Shown in pieces: positions 44,983 to 55,095 of a stretch of DNA of 64,000 bases. The notes below the pieces were generated by a model, which was given only the letters and a program-made list of their open reading frames with translations, was not told the DNA's origin and did no database searches. The translations under genes were made by a program, and so were the position numbers. Source of the DNA: Lachnospiraceae bacterium (GTDB lineage Bacteria; Bacillota; Clostridia; Lachnospirales; Lachnospiraceae); the NCBI GenBank assembly GCA_015056915.1, contig SVFK01000002.1:1-64000 (forward strand), given 5' to 3'. How positions within the stretch are numbered: the first letter of the stretch is position 1; every line of letters begins with the position of its first letter.

Positions 44983-46017
44983 ATGAGAGGGTTAAAGATT
45001 TTTGGGAAGAAAAAGGTTACGGCAATACTGTTGACGGTATGCATGATGGCGGTATTGACAGGGTGCGGGGCCAGTGCTATGGCTGACCAGGCAATGACGG
45101 AAGCTGTTACTAACGGAAGCTATAGCAGCTATGCAGTTGAGGAAGAGTATGTAGTAGAGGAAAGCTTGATGGATTCCGGTGCTTTTGTAACGGGCTCCAC
45201 TGACATGAAGGAAGCACCTGCGGAAGGCGGAGAAACGGCAGATGTGGCAGTGTCTGACCGTAAATTAATTAAGACCGTTGATATGAATGTGGAGACACAG
45301 GAATTTGACACTCTGCTCGCTACAATAGATAGTCAGGTAAAGGCACTTGGCGGTTACATAGAAAATATGAATACCTATAATGGAAGCGCCTATTACAGCT
45401 ACAGAGAAATCAGAAACGCGAATCTGACAATCCGTATTCCGAAGAATGAACTGGATACTTTCTTGAACACAGTGACCGGTATCAGCAATGTGATTCGCCG
45501 CTCAGACAGGGTGGAGGATGTGACACTGGCCTATGTGGACATGGAGAGCCACAGAGATGCTCTTAGAACTGAACAGACAAGATTGTTGGAACTGCTTGAA
45601 AGGGCGGAAAGCATTGAAGATATTATTACGATTGAACAGAGACTGTCCCAGGTGCGTTATCAGCTGGAAAGCATGGAATCTCAGCTGCGCACCTACGATA
45701 ATCAGGTGGATTATAGTACGGTTTACCTGAATATTGAAGAGGTTGAGATCTATACACCTGTTGAGGAGGAAACAGTCTGGGAAAGAATTTCAGAAGGCTT
45801 TATGAACAACTTAAGAAGAATTGGCGATGGCTTTGTGGAATTTGGAATCGGATTTGTGATCAATCTTCCTTATCTGGTAGTCTGGGCTGTAATAATTACT
45901 GTCTTTGTACTTATGCTCTGCGCTGTCATTAAAGGCTTTAACAGAACCGGTAAGAAGAATGAAAAGAAAGCGCCACAGGCTGCTGATAAGCAGGAGGACG
46001 GAGCACAGATAAAATAA
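44983..46017 (+). CDS. DUF4349 lipoprotein
   Basis: 344 residues. Lipobox LTGC near residue 27, an acidic stretch, and the DUF4349 domain from about residue 85 (RKLIKTVDMNVETQEFDTLL) with a GGYIENMNTY turn. A long coiled coil (residues 190-235, REALRTEQTRLLELLERAE-like) and a C-terminal TM near 300-322 followed by a basic KKNEKKA tail. So it is anchored at both ends. Family function unknown. RBS AGGGAGG. Confidence 0.85.
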   Translation: MRGLKIFGKKKVTAILLTVCMMAVLTGCGASAMADQAMTEAVTNGSYSSYAVEEEYVVEESLMDSGAFVTGSTDMKEAPAEGGETADVAVSDRKLIKTVDMNVETQEFDTLLATIDSQVKALGGYIENMNTYNGSAYYSYREIRNANLTIRIPKNELDTFLNTVTGISNVIRRSDRVEDVTLAYVDMESHRDALRTEQTRLLELLERAESIEDIITIEQRLSQVRYQLESMESQLRTYDNQVDYSTVYLNIEEVEIYTPVEEETVWERISEGFMNNLRRIGDGFVEFGIGFVINLPYLVVWAVIITVFVLMLCAVIKGFNRTGKKNEKKAPQAADKQEDGAQIK

Positions 46018-46034
46018 ATATTGCTTTCCAAATG

Positions 46035-46060
46035 AAGGAGAGTCTGTTACACTCTTCTTT
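46035..46060 (+). terminator. Weak terminator-like hairpin
   Basis: AAGGAGAGT and ACTCTTCTT form 9 pairs with one G:T around CTGTTAC; only a short T tract follows. It lies between the DUF4349 gene and era. Confidence 0.4.
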
Positions 46061-46094
46061 AGAGAAAACAGATACTATTTGTCGGAGGGAATGC

Positions 46095-47012
46095 ATGAGC
46101 GAGAATGCAGCACATAAGTCGGGCTTTGTCACACTGATCGGAAGGCCCAATGTGGGTAAATCCACATTGATGAATCAATTAATCGGGCAGAAGATTGCCA
46201 TTACATCCAATAAGCCCCAGACTACGCGTAACCGTATTCAGACGGTTTTGACGTTAGAGGAAGGGCAGATTGTTTTTGTAGATACACCCGGTATTCATAA
46301 AGCCAAGAATAAGCTGGGTGATTATATGGTCAATGTGGCAGAGAGAACCTTAAATGAGGTGGATGTGATTTTGTGGCTTGTGGAGCCTACTACCTATATC
46401 GGGGCAGGGGAGCGTCATATTATCGAACAGCTGAAAAGGACAAAGACCCCGGTGATTCTGGTTATCAATAAAACAGATACTGTTAAGAGAGAAGAGATTC
46501 TCACCTTTATTGATGCTTACCGGAAGGAATTGGATTTTCATGAAATTGTACCGGTATCTGCTTTAAAGGGTGATAATACGGATACGCTGGTAAAATGCAT
46601 TTTGAAGTATCTACCATACGGACCGGCATTTTATGATGAGGATACCATTACGGATCAGCCCATGCGCCAGATTGTGGCAGAGCTTATCAGAGAAAAAGCG
46701 CTCCGCCTGCTGGAAGAGGAGATTCCGCACGGCATTGCAGTCAGTATTGAAAGTATGAAAGAGAGAAAGCATATTTGCGATATAGAGGCAACCATCATAT
46801 GTGAGCGTGATTCCCACAAGGGAATTATTATCGGAAAAGGTGGACAAATGCTGAAGAAAATCGGCTCCCGGGCGCGTCCGGAGATTGAGGATATGCTGGA
46901 GATGCAGGTCAATCTTCAACTTTGGGTGAAGGTGAAAAAGGATTGGAGAGATAGTGATTTTCTTTTGAAAAATTTTGGCTATAACCCAAAAGATATTGAT
47001 ATGGGAGTATAG
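46095..47012 (+). CDS. era: GTPase Era
   Basis: 305 residues from ATG 46095 (GGAGGGA ahead; the open frame extends upstream without RBS). G1 GRPNVGKST, switch region TTRNRIQ, G3 DTPG, G4 NKTD, and a C-terminal KH domain (IIIGKGGQMLKKIG). Era binds the 3' end of 16S rRNA and is needed for 30S maturation. Standard length. Followed by a YqzL-like gene and recO, the common Firmicutes order. Confidence 0.97.
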   Translation: MSENAAHKSGFVTLIGRPNVGKSTLMNQLIGQKIAITSNKPQTTRNRIQTVLTLEEGQIVFVDTPGIHKAKNKLGDYMVNVAERTLNEVDVILWLVEPTTYIGAGERHIIEQLKRTKTPVILVINKTDTVKREEILTFIDAYRKELDFHEIVPVSALKGDNTDTLVKCILKYLPYGPAFYDEDTITDQPMRQIVAELIREKALRLLEEEIPHGIAVSIESMKERKHICDIEATIICERDSHKGIIIGKGGQMLKKIGSRARPEIEDMLEMQVNLQLWVKVKKDWRDSDFLLKNFGYNPKDIDMGV

Positions 47013-47072
47013 AAATTTGAAAATTGCAGACCCTATTGATAGCTTACAAAGCAGATAAGGGGGATGCAGAAG

Positions 47073-47276
47073 ATGCAGGATTTGAATTACTGGAAGCAGT
47101 TTGAGAGTACCGGGAAAGTGGAAGATTATTTATCCTATTGCGCCTGTGCTTCACAGGAGGCTGACGGTGGACAAAATAATGCTTTTGCCGGTGTGCGGGA
47201 GCAGTCGGGAGTGAATCCTTATGCGGGAAATTCTTTGTGTAACAGGAATGGTTTTGAAACAAACGCCTATCGGTGA
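47073..47276 (+). CDS. YqzL-like small protein
   Basis: 67 residues from ATG 47073 (AAGGGGG 9 bases ahead). The opening DLNYWKQFESTGKVEDYLSY resembles the YqzL family (an aromatic-W-x-x-F-x-x-TG-x-x-x-x-YL pattern), usually encoded between era and recO in Firmicutes. It has a longer tail than B. subtilis YqzL. It overlaps the recO start by 56 bases. Function unknown. Confidence 0.6.
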   Translation: MQDLNYWKQFESTGKVEDYLSYCACASQEADGGQNNAFAGVREQSGVNPYAGNSLCNRNGFETNAYR

Positions 47277-47871
47277 ATATGATAGGCGTATTTGTCTTTT
47301 GACCAAAGAAAGAGGAAAAATTTCAGCCTTTGTCAGAGGCGCAAGAAAGCCGGGCAATCGGTTTGCGGCGGCTACCAACCCCTTTGCCTTCGGAACCTTT
47401 AAGCTTTTTGAAGGAAGAGATTCCTATACGGTATCCGAGGTGGATATTCAAAATTATTTTGAAGAGCTGATGACGGATTATGTGGGAGCTTATTATGGGA
47501 TGTATTTCGCGGAGGTGGCAGATTATTATACCCGTGAGAATAATGATGAACGGGACATGCTGAAGCTCTTGTACCAGTCTCTGCGGGCATTGTGTGCACC
47601 GTCATTGCCCAATCCGCTGGTTAAATGTGTTTTTGAATTGAAGGCGATTGCGGTCAACGGTGAATTCCCGGGTGTGCCACAACATAGGAAGCTTGCCGAA
47701 TCTACGGTATATGCGCTGAAATACATAGAAGCAAGTACTGTTGAAAAACTTTATACGTTCACTGTAACGGAGGAAGTGTTAGAGGAGCTTACCGCAGTGG
47801 CGGAAGAGTACACAAAGTATTTCATGGATAGGAAATTCAAAAGTCTTGAAATACTGAAAACTCTATGTTAA
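47221..47871 (+). CDS. recO: DNA repair protein RecO
   Basis: 216 residues. N-terminal OB fold (VTGMVLKQTPIGEYDRRICLLTKERGKISAFVRGARK), then the helical C-terminal domain (LLYQSLRAL, FELKAIAVNGEFPG). RecO loads RecA with RecR and anneals strands. It is shorter than B. subtilis RecO (about 255), and the four-cysteine zinc finger expected after ELKAI is absent, which I recall for some Lachnospiraceae homologues. The start lies within the YqzL-like gene. Confidence 0.88.
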   Translation: MREILCVTGMVLKQTPIGEYDRRICLLTKERGKISAFVRGARKPGNRFAAATNPFAFGTFKLFEGRDSYTVSEVDIQNYFEELMTDYVGAYYGMYFAEVADYYTRENNDERDMLKLLYQSLRALCAPSLPNPLVKCVFELKAIAVNGEFPGVPQHRKLAESTVYALKYIEASTVEKLYTFTVTEEVLEELTAVAEEYTKYFMDRKFKSLEILKTLC

Positions 47872-47907
47872 AATCGGATAGATGCATAAAGAGGAAAAGG
47901 AGAGCAG

Positions 47908-48525
47908 ATGAGTAGATATAGAAGTGTAATGGCAGCGGGACTATGCATGCTGATGTTGACCGGCTGCGGAAGCGTTGCATTGCCGGAAAGTATAGAAAAG
48001 AATACATTGTCCATTAGTGAAGAGGGTCAGATTACCTCCTATCTGGTGGAAAGCTTTGATAAGGATTATTATGATGTTTCGGAGCTTACAACCATGGCTG
48101 TGGAGGATGCCGCCGCATACAATGCAGATGCTCAGGCAGGTGACAGTATTCCCATTACGGTAGAAGAGGTAGAAATGCTTGGAACCGGAGCGGATGTGAT
48201 GATCACATATCGTTACAGCGCTGGGGAGATTTATGAGAAGCACAGAGAGGCTGTCTTGTTTTACGGAACCGTAACGGAGGCTCTGGAGGCCGGCTACAGT
48301 ATGGAAGCAGTGTCTCTGAGTAGTGTAAAGGATCAGACTCTTATCACGGAAGCGTGGATGAAGACAGAGGCAGCAGACAAGCATATTCTGATTACTGACC
48401 AACAGGCAGAAATATACCTGCCGTATAAGGTCACCCACATAAGTGCAGGTGTTGTCAGCAATGAAAACGGAAGTGTGGATACCACTCAGACAGAGGGGCG
48501 TTCCTACATTCTGATGAAGAAGTAA
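47908..48525 (+). CDS. Hypothetical lipoprotein
   Basis: 205 residues, RBS AGGAG. Signal peptide with lipobox LTGC at Cys 20, then a soluble acidic alpha/beta domain (SYLVESFDKDYYDVSEL, MITYRYSAGEIYEK). No family recognised. Separated from glyS by 96 bases. Confidence 0.65.
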   Translation: MSRYRSVMAAGLCMLMLTGCGSVALPESIEKNTLSISEEGQITSYLVESFDKDYYDVSELTTMAVEDAAAYNADAQAGDSIPITVEEVEMLGTGADVMITYRYSAGEIYEKHREAVLFYGTVTEALEAGYSMEAVSLSSVKDQTLITEAWMKTEAADKHILITDQQAEIYLPYKVTHISAGVVSNENGSVDTTQTEGRSYILMKK

Positions 48526-48621
48526 GCGTGAAACTAACAGGAAGTGTTGCACAGGATATTAAAAAGAAATAAATGAATGTATATTCATAGATAAGAAATA
48601 CAAAAAAGAATGGAGATTATT

Positions 48622-50010
48622 ATGGAAAAGACAATGGAGAAAATCGTAGCTTTAGCGAAGGCGAGAGGATTTGTGTATCCCGGTTCCGAAATTTACGGAG
48701 GTCTTGCAAATACATGGGATTACGGTAATCTCGGTGTGGAACTGAAGAATAATGTGAAAAGAGCATGGTGGCAGAAGTTTGTACAGGAGAATCCTTATAA
48801 TGTAGGAGTTGACTGTGCTATTCTGATGAATCCCCAGACATGGGTTGCCAGCGGACATCTTGGCGGTTTCTCCGATCCTTTGATGGATTGTAAGGAGTGC
48901 CACGAGCGTTTTCGTGCAGATAAATTAATTGAAGATTACTGTGCAGAGAAATCAATCGCACTGGAAGAAAGTGTTGATGCATGGAGTAACGAGCAGATGA
49001 AGGAATTTGTGGAAGAGCACAATATTCCCTGCCCTACCTGTGGAAAACATAATTTTACGGATATTCGTCAGTTTAACCTGATGTTCAAAACCTTCCAGGG
49101 TGTTACCGAGGATGCTAAGAATACCGTATATCTGAGACCCGAGACTGCACAGGGTATTTTTGTAAACTTCAAAAATGTACAGAGAACCTCCCGTAAGAAG
49201 ATTCCCTTCGGTATCGGTCAGATTGGTAAATCCTTCCGTAATGAGATTACACCCGGTAACTTTACCTTCCGTACCAGAGAATTCGAGCAGATGGAGCTGG
49301 AATTTTTCTGTGAACCCGGTACAGATATGGAATGGTTCCAGTATTGGAGAGGCTTCTGTCGTGATTGGCTGTTAAGTCTTGGTATGAAGGAAGAGGAAAT
49401 CCGTCTTCGTGACCACAGTCCTGAGGAACTGTGTTTCTACAGTAAAGGAACTACCGATATTGAATTTTTGTTCCCCTTTGGCTGGGGTGAGCTTTGGGGT
49501 ATTGCTGACAGAACGGATTATGACCTGACTCAGCATGCCAACACCTCCGGTGAGGATATGACTTATTTTGATGATGAGAAGAAGGAAAAATATGTGCCTT
49601 ATGTTGTAGAGCCTTCCTTGGGCGCTGACCGTGTGGTTCTTGCATTCCTGTGTGCTGCATATGACGAGGAGGAACTGGAGGGCGGAGATATGCGTACCGT
49701 ACTTCGTTTCCATCCGGCTCTTGCACCTGTAAAAATCGGTGTGCTGCCTCTTTCCAAGAAGTTGAATGAGGGAGCAGAGAAGATTTTTATGGAATTGTCC
49801 AAGAAATATAACTGCGAATTTGATGACAGAGGAAATATCGGTAAAAGATATCGCCGTCAGGATGAAATCGGTACACCTTTCTGTGTTACATACGATTTTG
49901 AGTCTGAGACGGATGGTTGCGTAACAGTGCGTTTCCGTGATTCCATGGAACAGGAGCGAGTTGCTATTGCCGATTTGGATGCTTATTTTGCAGATAAGTT
50001 TGTATTTTAA
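48622..50010 (+). CDS. glyS: Glycyl-tRNA synthetase (single-chain, alpha2 type)
   Basis: 462 residues from ATG 48622 (GGAG six bases ahead); an ATG at 48610 is less likely. Class II motifs: [14 protein letters not shown] at the N-terminus, motif 2 [25 protein letters not shown], motif 3 [10 protein letters not shown], and a C-terminal anticodon-binding domain. Charges tRNA-Gly. I looked for a T-box leader in 48526-48609 and saw none. Confidence 0.96.
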   Translation: MEKTMEKIVALAKARGFVYPGSEIYGGLANTWDYGNLGVELKNNVKRAWWQKFVQENPYNVGVDCAILMNPQTWVASGHLGGFSDPLMDCKECHERFRADKLIEDYCAEKSIALEESVDAWSNEQMKEFVEEHNIPCPTCGKHNFTDIRQFNLMFKTFQGVTEDAKNTVYLRPETAQGIFVNFKNVQRTSRKKIPFGIGQIGKSFRNEITPGNFTFRTREFEQMELEFFCEPGTDMEWFQYWRGFCRDWLLSLGMKEEEIRLRDHSPEELCFYSKGTTDIEFLFPFGWGELWGIADRTDYDLTQHANTSGEDMTYFDDEKKEKYVPYVVEPSLGADRVVLAFLCAAYDEEELEGGDMRTVLRFHPALAPVKIGVLPLSKKLNEGAEKIFMELSKKYNCEFDDRGNIGKRYRRQDEIGTPFCVTYDFESETDGCVTVRFRDSMEQERVAIADLDAYFADKFVF

Positions 50011-50069
50011 ATAGGAATCCTCAGTTTGGCAATACCATGCCAGAATCGAGAAATAGTATAATGAAAACA

Positions 50070-50097
50070 GGGAGCAGATGTTCATTCTGCTCTCTTT
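50070..50097 (+). terminator. Probable glyS terminator
   Basis: GGGAGCAGA and TCTGCTCTC arms around TGTTCAT, followed by only TTTG; weak. Confidence 0.5.
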
Positions 50098-50163
50098 GCG
50101 CATTGTAGGAATAATGAATGTGAGATACGTGTGCCAAGAATTTGATTGGAAGGGGAGAAAACA

Positions 50164-53100
50164 GTGGAATTAGTTGAAATATTTCAGGTGTTGGGTATAG
50201 AACAGACCAAGGATGAGCAGCTTATCAAGAATGCGTATCGTAAAAAGCTGACAGTAACCAATCCGGAGGACAATCCGGAGGGCTTTAAGAGACTTCGCGC
50301 TGCTTACGATGAAGCGTGTGTTTATGCCAGAAGAACGGAGGAAGAGCCGACAGTAGCAGATGCAATAGAGGATACCGCTGCCGGACGTTGGGTACAAAGA
50401 GCGGCTGAAATTTATGGACATATCGATACCAGAAGAGATGTAAAGCTGTGGAAGGAATTGTTTGACGAGGATATCTTCCTTTCTCTTGAGGAGGAAGAAA
50501 ATTGTCGTTTTCAGCTGCTACGTTTTCTGATGGAGCATTTTAAACTCCCTACGGCTGTCTGGAAGCTTCTTGATGAAAAATTACATATTGTGGAGGAAGC
50601 ACCAAAGCTCAGAGAGCGATTTCCGGCTGATTTTGTGGGCTATCTTGTGGCAAAATGTGAGCGTGGCGAGGATGTAGAGTTTGAGCAGTTTGAGGGAGCG
50701 CCTGACGGGAATTATGATTTGTTTCTGCAATATTATGACCGATGTTGGCAGGCGATAAATGACAATCAGTTGGAGCAGGCGGCAGAATACCTGCAGAATG
50801 CAGATGATTTACATATTTTTCATCCTGTTATGGAGGTGTGCCGTGCCAACCTTCTGTTGAAGCAGGACAAGCCGGAGGAAGCAATGCGACTGATGAGAAA
50901 GCTGCAGGAGCGTTTCCCGGAGGATGTGATGGTGTGCTATAATGCCGGAGAAATGTTTTGGAAAAACGGCAGTAAGGAAGCGGCTGCTTCTATTTACGAG
51001 AGCTTAAAGTCTGCGAATTCGAAGCACTATATGGCAAATGTGCGTCTTACGGAATGGTATTATGAATGCGGACGATATCAGGAAGCGAAGAAATGTGCCG
51101 AAGAGGTGCTTTCCGCAGGTGCGGATGATAATTTCATGGAGATACTGGCGAAGGTTAACCATGAGTTGGAAAAGGAAATGGAAGCTAATTACCGGGAGCA
51201 AAAGGAATGGAGAACCGGCATGGATTTGTGCTGGTGCTATTTGCAGGACGGTAAGGTGAACAAGGGTATACGTCTGGCAAAGGAGCTTGAAGGGGAAGTG
51301 CCCACAGAGAAAAGAGCGGAGTATAACGGTTTGTTGGCGAAGCTTTATGTGGAGGGTGCAGAGTACGAGTCAGCCATCGCGATGGCTGAAATCTGGGAGC
51401 AATCTCTGATAGAGAAGCTGAAAAATGATGATGAGGCTGAAACAGAAAAGGATAAGGACAGAATCAGGCAATCTCATATTATTCGTATGCAGTGTCATCG
51501 AAGTCTCGGCTACGTTGATAATAAGCATTTTGTGGAGGCAATCAGGGAAGCAGACACGATTATGACGGGAACCTCCAAGGATATTGGTCTGATGCTGGAA
51601 AAAGCACAGATTTATATGGAGATGGAGGAGTACGAGCAGAGTATTGACCTTACCAATAGATTGATTGAAGATTATCAGGTCTATGCGGCGTATGCTACAG
51701 CCATGGAGGTATACCGCAGACAATGGGATGCACCGGGAGTGGTGCGGTGTGGACAGCAATGCATCAGGCTCTTTCCTACTTATGTGAAGGCATATGAGCA
51801 TGCGGCAAAGGTATTTTTGGATTTGAAGCAAGTGGACGATTTGAAGGCATTGCTGGCAGATGCTGACAAGAATCATATCAAAAGCGTGATTTTAGATGCT
51901 TATCGCTACCAGATGGAGCATGAGGTGCCAAGCGCCGAGATACTGGATGAAAAGATCGATGCGTTCCGAAAGGAATATTTGTCCAAGGTAGAAAAGGGAA
52001 AGTTAGATTATTATGAAAAGGGGCTGCCTATTTTAACGGAGTATCTGTATTGGTATCCGGGGACTTATATGTTGGTGGAGCGCGGTATTTTCCACAAGGC
52101 AGCAAATCGTCTGGAAGAGGCAGAGGAGGATTTTGAGAAAGCATTGGCAGAAAATCCGGCTCAGCCCTATGCATTGAATGGTCTCAGTTTTGTTTATAAA
52201 TTCAAGGGTGATTATGAAAGGGCAATCATTTATTCAAAAAGGTCTATTCTTTACATGGGGGATGAATTGAGCCCTGTGAGATATGCTGATTTGGGCAATT
52301 TGTATTCCCTGTTGGGAGATTACGAAAAAGCGTTGGAAGCATATAAAAGGTATCTGGAGCTGGCTACCGAAAAGAAACAGAGAAGTGCCTATTATATGCG
52401 AAATATGGCATTTTGTATGGCTCGTTGCGGACAGATTGATGAGGCAATCAGCATGTATGAAGCTGCCTGCGGTGATACTCCGCAGTACTATGATGATGCG
52501 GTGAATGTGTATCAGATTACCGGAAATGGCAAACAGGCAGAAATGCTTCTTGAGAAGTGGAAGAAAAAGCTGTTAAACAGCACCAGACAGGCTCCCTTTG
52601 ATAATTATGATGATTATTATAGTAAAATGGCGTGGCAGGAGCTTCTATACGGAACGGACAAAAAGGCATTGGAATATTTTGAGAAGCTTCTTAAAGTGAA
52701 GGCACATGATAATAGTATCGCGGGCTCTATGTGCGATATGATATTTGCCTGTATCCTGTGCGGAGATGATGCAAGAGGACAGCTCTATGCTGCAAAGCTT
52801 CGGGAATGGCAGCAAAAGGAAAAGGCAGAAGGTCGTAATGATTACTATAACAGTGATAAGTCACGTCTGGAGCTGGATTTTCTGGCAGAGTATTATCGAG
52901 AGGATGCGAAGGCGCTGGAAGAGATACTTGCGTTGGAAGAAAAATGCCAGATTTGCCACTTTTGTACCTACCATATATGTAAGGAAATGGAAGCGATGCG
53001 TATTCTTTTGCTGTTGCGCAAGGGGGAAAGGGAAGCTGCATTTGCAAGATTGGAGCGCAACCTGGAGCAACAGCCCCTTGATGAATACATGCTGGCAATT

Positions 53101-53274
53101 CGCCATATGTGCGAAGGTGGTGTGAGGGTAGTGCCCTATTCGGTGAATGCGCCCAAATCTGTCGAAAATAATGCGGCGAAGGTGAGTGCCGAAGTACAGA
53201 ATGTGGCAAAACAGCCGGAAAAGGAGCACCGGAGCCTTTTGAGGAAGCTTACAGATTTATTTGGCAAAAAATAA
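50164..53274 (+). CDS. J-domain / TPR-repeat protein, partner of the adjacent Hsp70
   Basis: 1036 residues from GTG 50164 (AGGGGAG ahead). Residues 2-55 are a J-like domain (FQVLGIEQTKDEQLIKNAYRKK, then RLRAAYDEA). The essential HPD motif reads N33-P34-E35, so His is replaced. The NPEGFKRLR segment is typical of DjlB/DjlC (HscD)-type J proteins, the E. coli partners of HscC. The remaining 950 residues are helical repeats, with clear TPRs such as AYEHAAKVFLDLKQ and ALNGLSFVYKFKGDYERAI. The HscC-like gene follows 55 bases later. Confidence 0.85.
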   Translation: MELVEIFQVLGIEQTKDEQLIKNAYRKKLTVTNPEDNPEGFKRLRAAYDEACVYARRTEEEPTVADAIEDTAAGRWVQRAAEIYGHIDTRRDVKLWKELFDEDIFLSLEEEENCRFQLLRFLMEHFKLPTAVWKLLDEKLHIVEEAPKLRERFPADFVGYLVAKCERGEDVEFEQFEGAPDGNYDLFLQYYDRCWQAINDNQLEQAAEYLQNADDLHIFHPVMEVCRANLLLKQDKPEEAMRLMRKLQERFPEDVMVCYNAGEMFWKNGSKEAAASIYESLKSANSKHYMANVRLTEWYYECGRYQEAKKCAEEVLSAGADDNFMEILAKVNHELEKEMEANYREQKEWRTGMDLCWCYLQDGKVNKGIRLAKELEGEVPTEKRAEYNGLLAKLYVEGAEYESAIAMAEIWEQSLIEKLKNDDEAETEKDKDRIRQSHIIRMQCHRSLGYVDNKHFVEAIREADTIMTGTSKDIGLMLEKAQIYMEMEEYEQSIDLTNRLIEDYQVYAAYATAMEVYRRQWDAPGVVRCGQQCIRLFPTYVKAYEHAAKVFLDLKQVDDLKALLADADKNHIKSVILDAYRYQMEHEVPSAEILDEKIDAFRKEYLSKVEKGKLDYYEKGLPILTEYLYWYPGTYMLVERGIFHKAANRLEEAEEDFEKALAENPAQPYALNGLSFVYKFKGDYERAIIYSKRSILYMGDELSPVRYADLGNLYSLLGDYEKALEAYKRYLELATEKKQRSAYYMRNMAFCMARCGQIDEAISMYEAACGDTPQYYDDAVNVYQITGNGKQAEMLLEKWKKKLLNSTRQAPFDNYDDYYSKMAWQELLYGTDKKALEYFEKLLKVKAHDNSIAGSMCDMIFACILCGDDARGQLYAAKLREWQQKEKAEGRNDYYNSDKSRLELDFLAEYYREDAKALEEILALEEKCQICHFCTYHICKEMEAMRILLLLRKGEREAAFARLERNLEQQPLDEYMLAIRHMCEGGVRVVPYSVNAPKSVENNAAKVSAEVQNVAKQPEKEHRSLLRKLTDLFGKK

Positions 53275-53329
53275 AAGCTCCTTGTACTTATAGAAACATA
53301 GCAGAAATGGATTTGAAGGAATAAATAGA

Positions 53330-55015
53330 ATGATAGTTGGAATTGATTTGGGAACAACAAACAGTCTTGTTGCCTATTTTTCCGAGGAAGGACCTAAGAT
53401 TATTCCTAACAGATTGGGAAAGAATCTGACTCCTTCCGTGGTAAGTGTGGATGAAGAGGGCAATGTATATGTAGGAGAAACGGCCAGAGAGAGGATGAGT
53501 CTCTATCCGGACAGTGTGGCAATGGCATTTAAGCGCAGTATGGGTACAGAAAGAGAGTATACCCTTGGCGGGCGTAAGTTTAAGCCGGAGGAGCTTTCCA
53601 GTATGGTGCTTCGGGCACTGAAGGAGGATGCGGAGGCTTATCTGGGAGAAGAGGTTACGGAGGCTGTAATCAGTGTGCCGGCTTATTTTGATGATAAGCG
53701 CAGAAAGGCTACCAAGCGAGCCGGGGAGTTGGCCGGTCTGAAGGTGGAGAGAATGATTTCCGAGCCCACAGCGGCGGCGGTGGCATATGGCTTGTATGAT
53801 AAGACAAAGGATACCAGATTCCTTGTATTTGACTTAGGTGGAGGAACCTTTGATGTGTCTATATTGGAGCTGTACCATAATATTCTGGAGGTACGTGCCG
53901 TAGCCGGTAATAATTATCTGGGCGGCGAAGATTTTACAGAGGTTATGGCAAAGCTGTTTTTGCAGAAGAATAAGCTACAGCTTCAGAATCTGTCTGAAAA
54001 AGAGCAGGTCAGACTCTATAAGCAGGCGGAAAAGGCCAAATGTGCCATCAATGATGAGAGTAAGGTAAATATGTCCTTCTTATATGAGGAAAAGATGATA
54101 GAGGCGGAGATTACGGCAAAGGAATATGAGGAGGCCTGTGAGGAGTTACTTTTAAAGATTCGGGAGCCGGTGAAAAAGAGCCTTTCTGATGCAGGGCTGA
54201 AGCTGAGTGATATTGATGAGGTAATACTGATAGGTGGTGCCACAAGGCTTTCCATTGTACGAGATTTCTTGATCCGTCTGTTCCGCAAATTCCCGGACAC
54301 GAGGCTCAATCCAGACGAAACTGTTGCGCTGGGTGCTGCTGTTTCGGCGGCCATGAAGGAACGACGCGAGGAAGTTAAGGAGGTTATCCTGACGGATGTG
54401 TGTTCCTTTACCTTGGGCACCGAGGTTGTGATAGAATATGACGAGGGTAAATTTGAGGACGGAAGATTTTGCCCTATTATTGAACGAAATACAGTGATTC
54501 CGGCGAGCCATACCGAGCGTTTGTATACGGCCAGGGACAATCAGGAAAAGGTACGCGTGCGTGTCCTGCAGGGCGAAAGCCGTTTCGCGCGTAACAATCT
54601 GTATCTGGGTGAGTTGGAAATTGAGGTACCAAAGGGTCCGAAGGGACAGGAATCAGTGGATGTGACCTATACCTATGACATTAATTCCCTGTTGGAGGTG
54701 GAGGTTAAAGTGGTTTCTACCGGCTTGACGCAGAAATTGATTATCAAGGGCGCCGACAATCAAATGACTGAGGAAGAGATTAAGAAGCGCATGGAGGAAT
54801 TGGCGTATCTTAAGATTCAGCCAAGGGATTATGAAGAGAACCGTCTGGTGCTGTTACGTGCAGAGAGAATGTATGAGGAAGCCCTGGGAGAACGCAGAAA
54901 GAAGCTTGATAGATATATTACAGCCTTCGAGGCGGCTCTCAAAAAAGGTGACCATGATGAGATTATGAATACTCGCAGAGAGTTGAATGATGTGTTGGAA
55001 GAGGATGACGATTAA
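53330..55015 (+). CDS. hscC: Hsp70-family chaperone, HscC-like
   Basis: 561 residues, close to E. coli HscC (about 556) and shorter than DnaK (about 610-640). ATPase domain with GIDLGTTNSL, VPAYFDDKRR, DLGGGTFDVS and the second phosphate loop LIGGATRLS; a short substrate-binding domain; and an HscC-style C-terminus (IQPRDYEENRLVLLRAERMYEEALGE cut at its core) without the DnaK lid tail. Follows a J/TPR protein, forming a dedicated chaperone pair. Confidence 0.88.
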   Translation: MIVGIDLGTTNSLVAYFSEEGPKIIPNRLGKNLTPSVVSVDEEGNVYVGETARERMSLYPDSVAMAFKRSMGTEREYTLGGRKFKPEELSSMVLRALKEDAEAYLGEEVTEAVISVPAYFDDKRRKATKRAGELAGLKVERMISEPTAAAVAYGLYDKTKDTRFLVFDLGGGTFDVSILELYHNILEVRAVAGNNYLGGEDFTEVMAKLFLQKNKLQLQNLSEKEQVRLYKQAEKAKCAINDESKVNMSFLYEEKMIEAEITAKEYEEACEELLLKIREPVKKSLSDAGLKLSDIDEVILIGGATRLSIVRDFLIRLFRKFPDTRLNPDETVALGAAVSAAMKERREEVKEVILTDVCSFTLGTEVVIEYDEGKFEDGRFCPIIERNTVIPASHTERLYTARDNQEKVRVRVLQGESRFARNNLYLGELEIEVPKGPKGQESVDVTYTYDINSLLEVEVKVVSTGLTQKLIIKGADNQMTEEEIKKRMEELAYLKIQPRDYEENRLVLLRAERMYEEALGERRKKLDRYITAFEAALKKGDHDEIMNTRRELNDVLEEDDD

Positions 55016-55024
55016 TAGAATTAT

Positions 55025-55053
55025 TTGACAAGTACACAAATAGAATCTATAAT
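55025..55053 (+). promoter_or_regulatory. Consensus sigma-A promoter of alaS
   Basis: TTGACA (55025-55030), exactly 17 bases, TATAAT (55048-55053): a perfect match to both hexamers and the spacer. 42 bases to the alaS start. Confidence 0.9.
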
Positions 55054-55095
55054 TATTTTGTTTTAGCATTTAGCAATCAATTGGAGGACAAAGCC

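Noticed and set aside
48526-48621. T-box leader before glyS
   Set aside because: No AGGGTGG-type T-box or specifier stem seen; the gap is too short.
55016-55095. T-box leader before alaS
   Set aside because: Only a consensus promoter and a 42-base leader are present.
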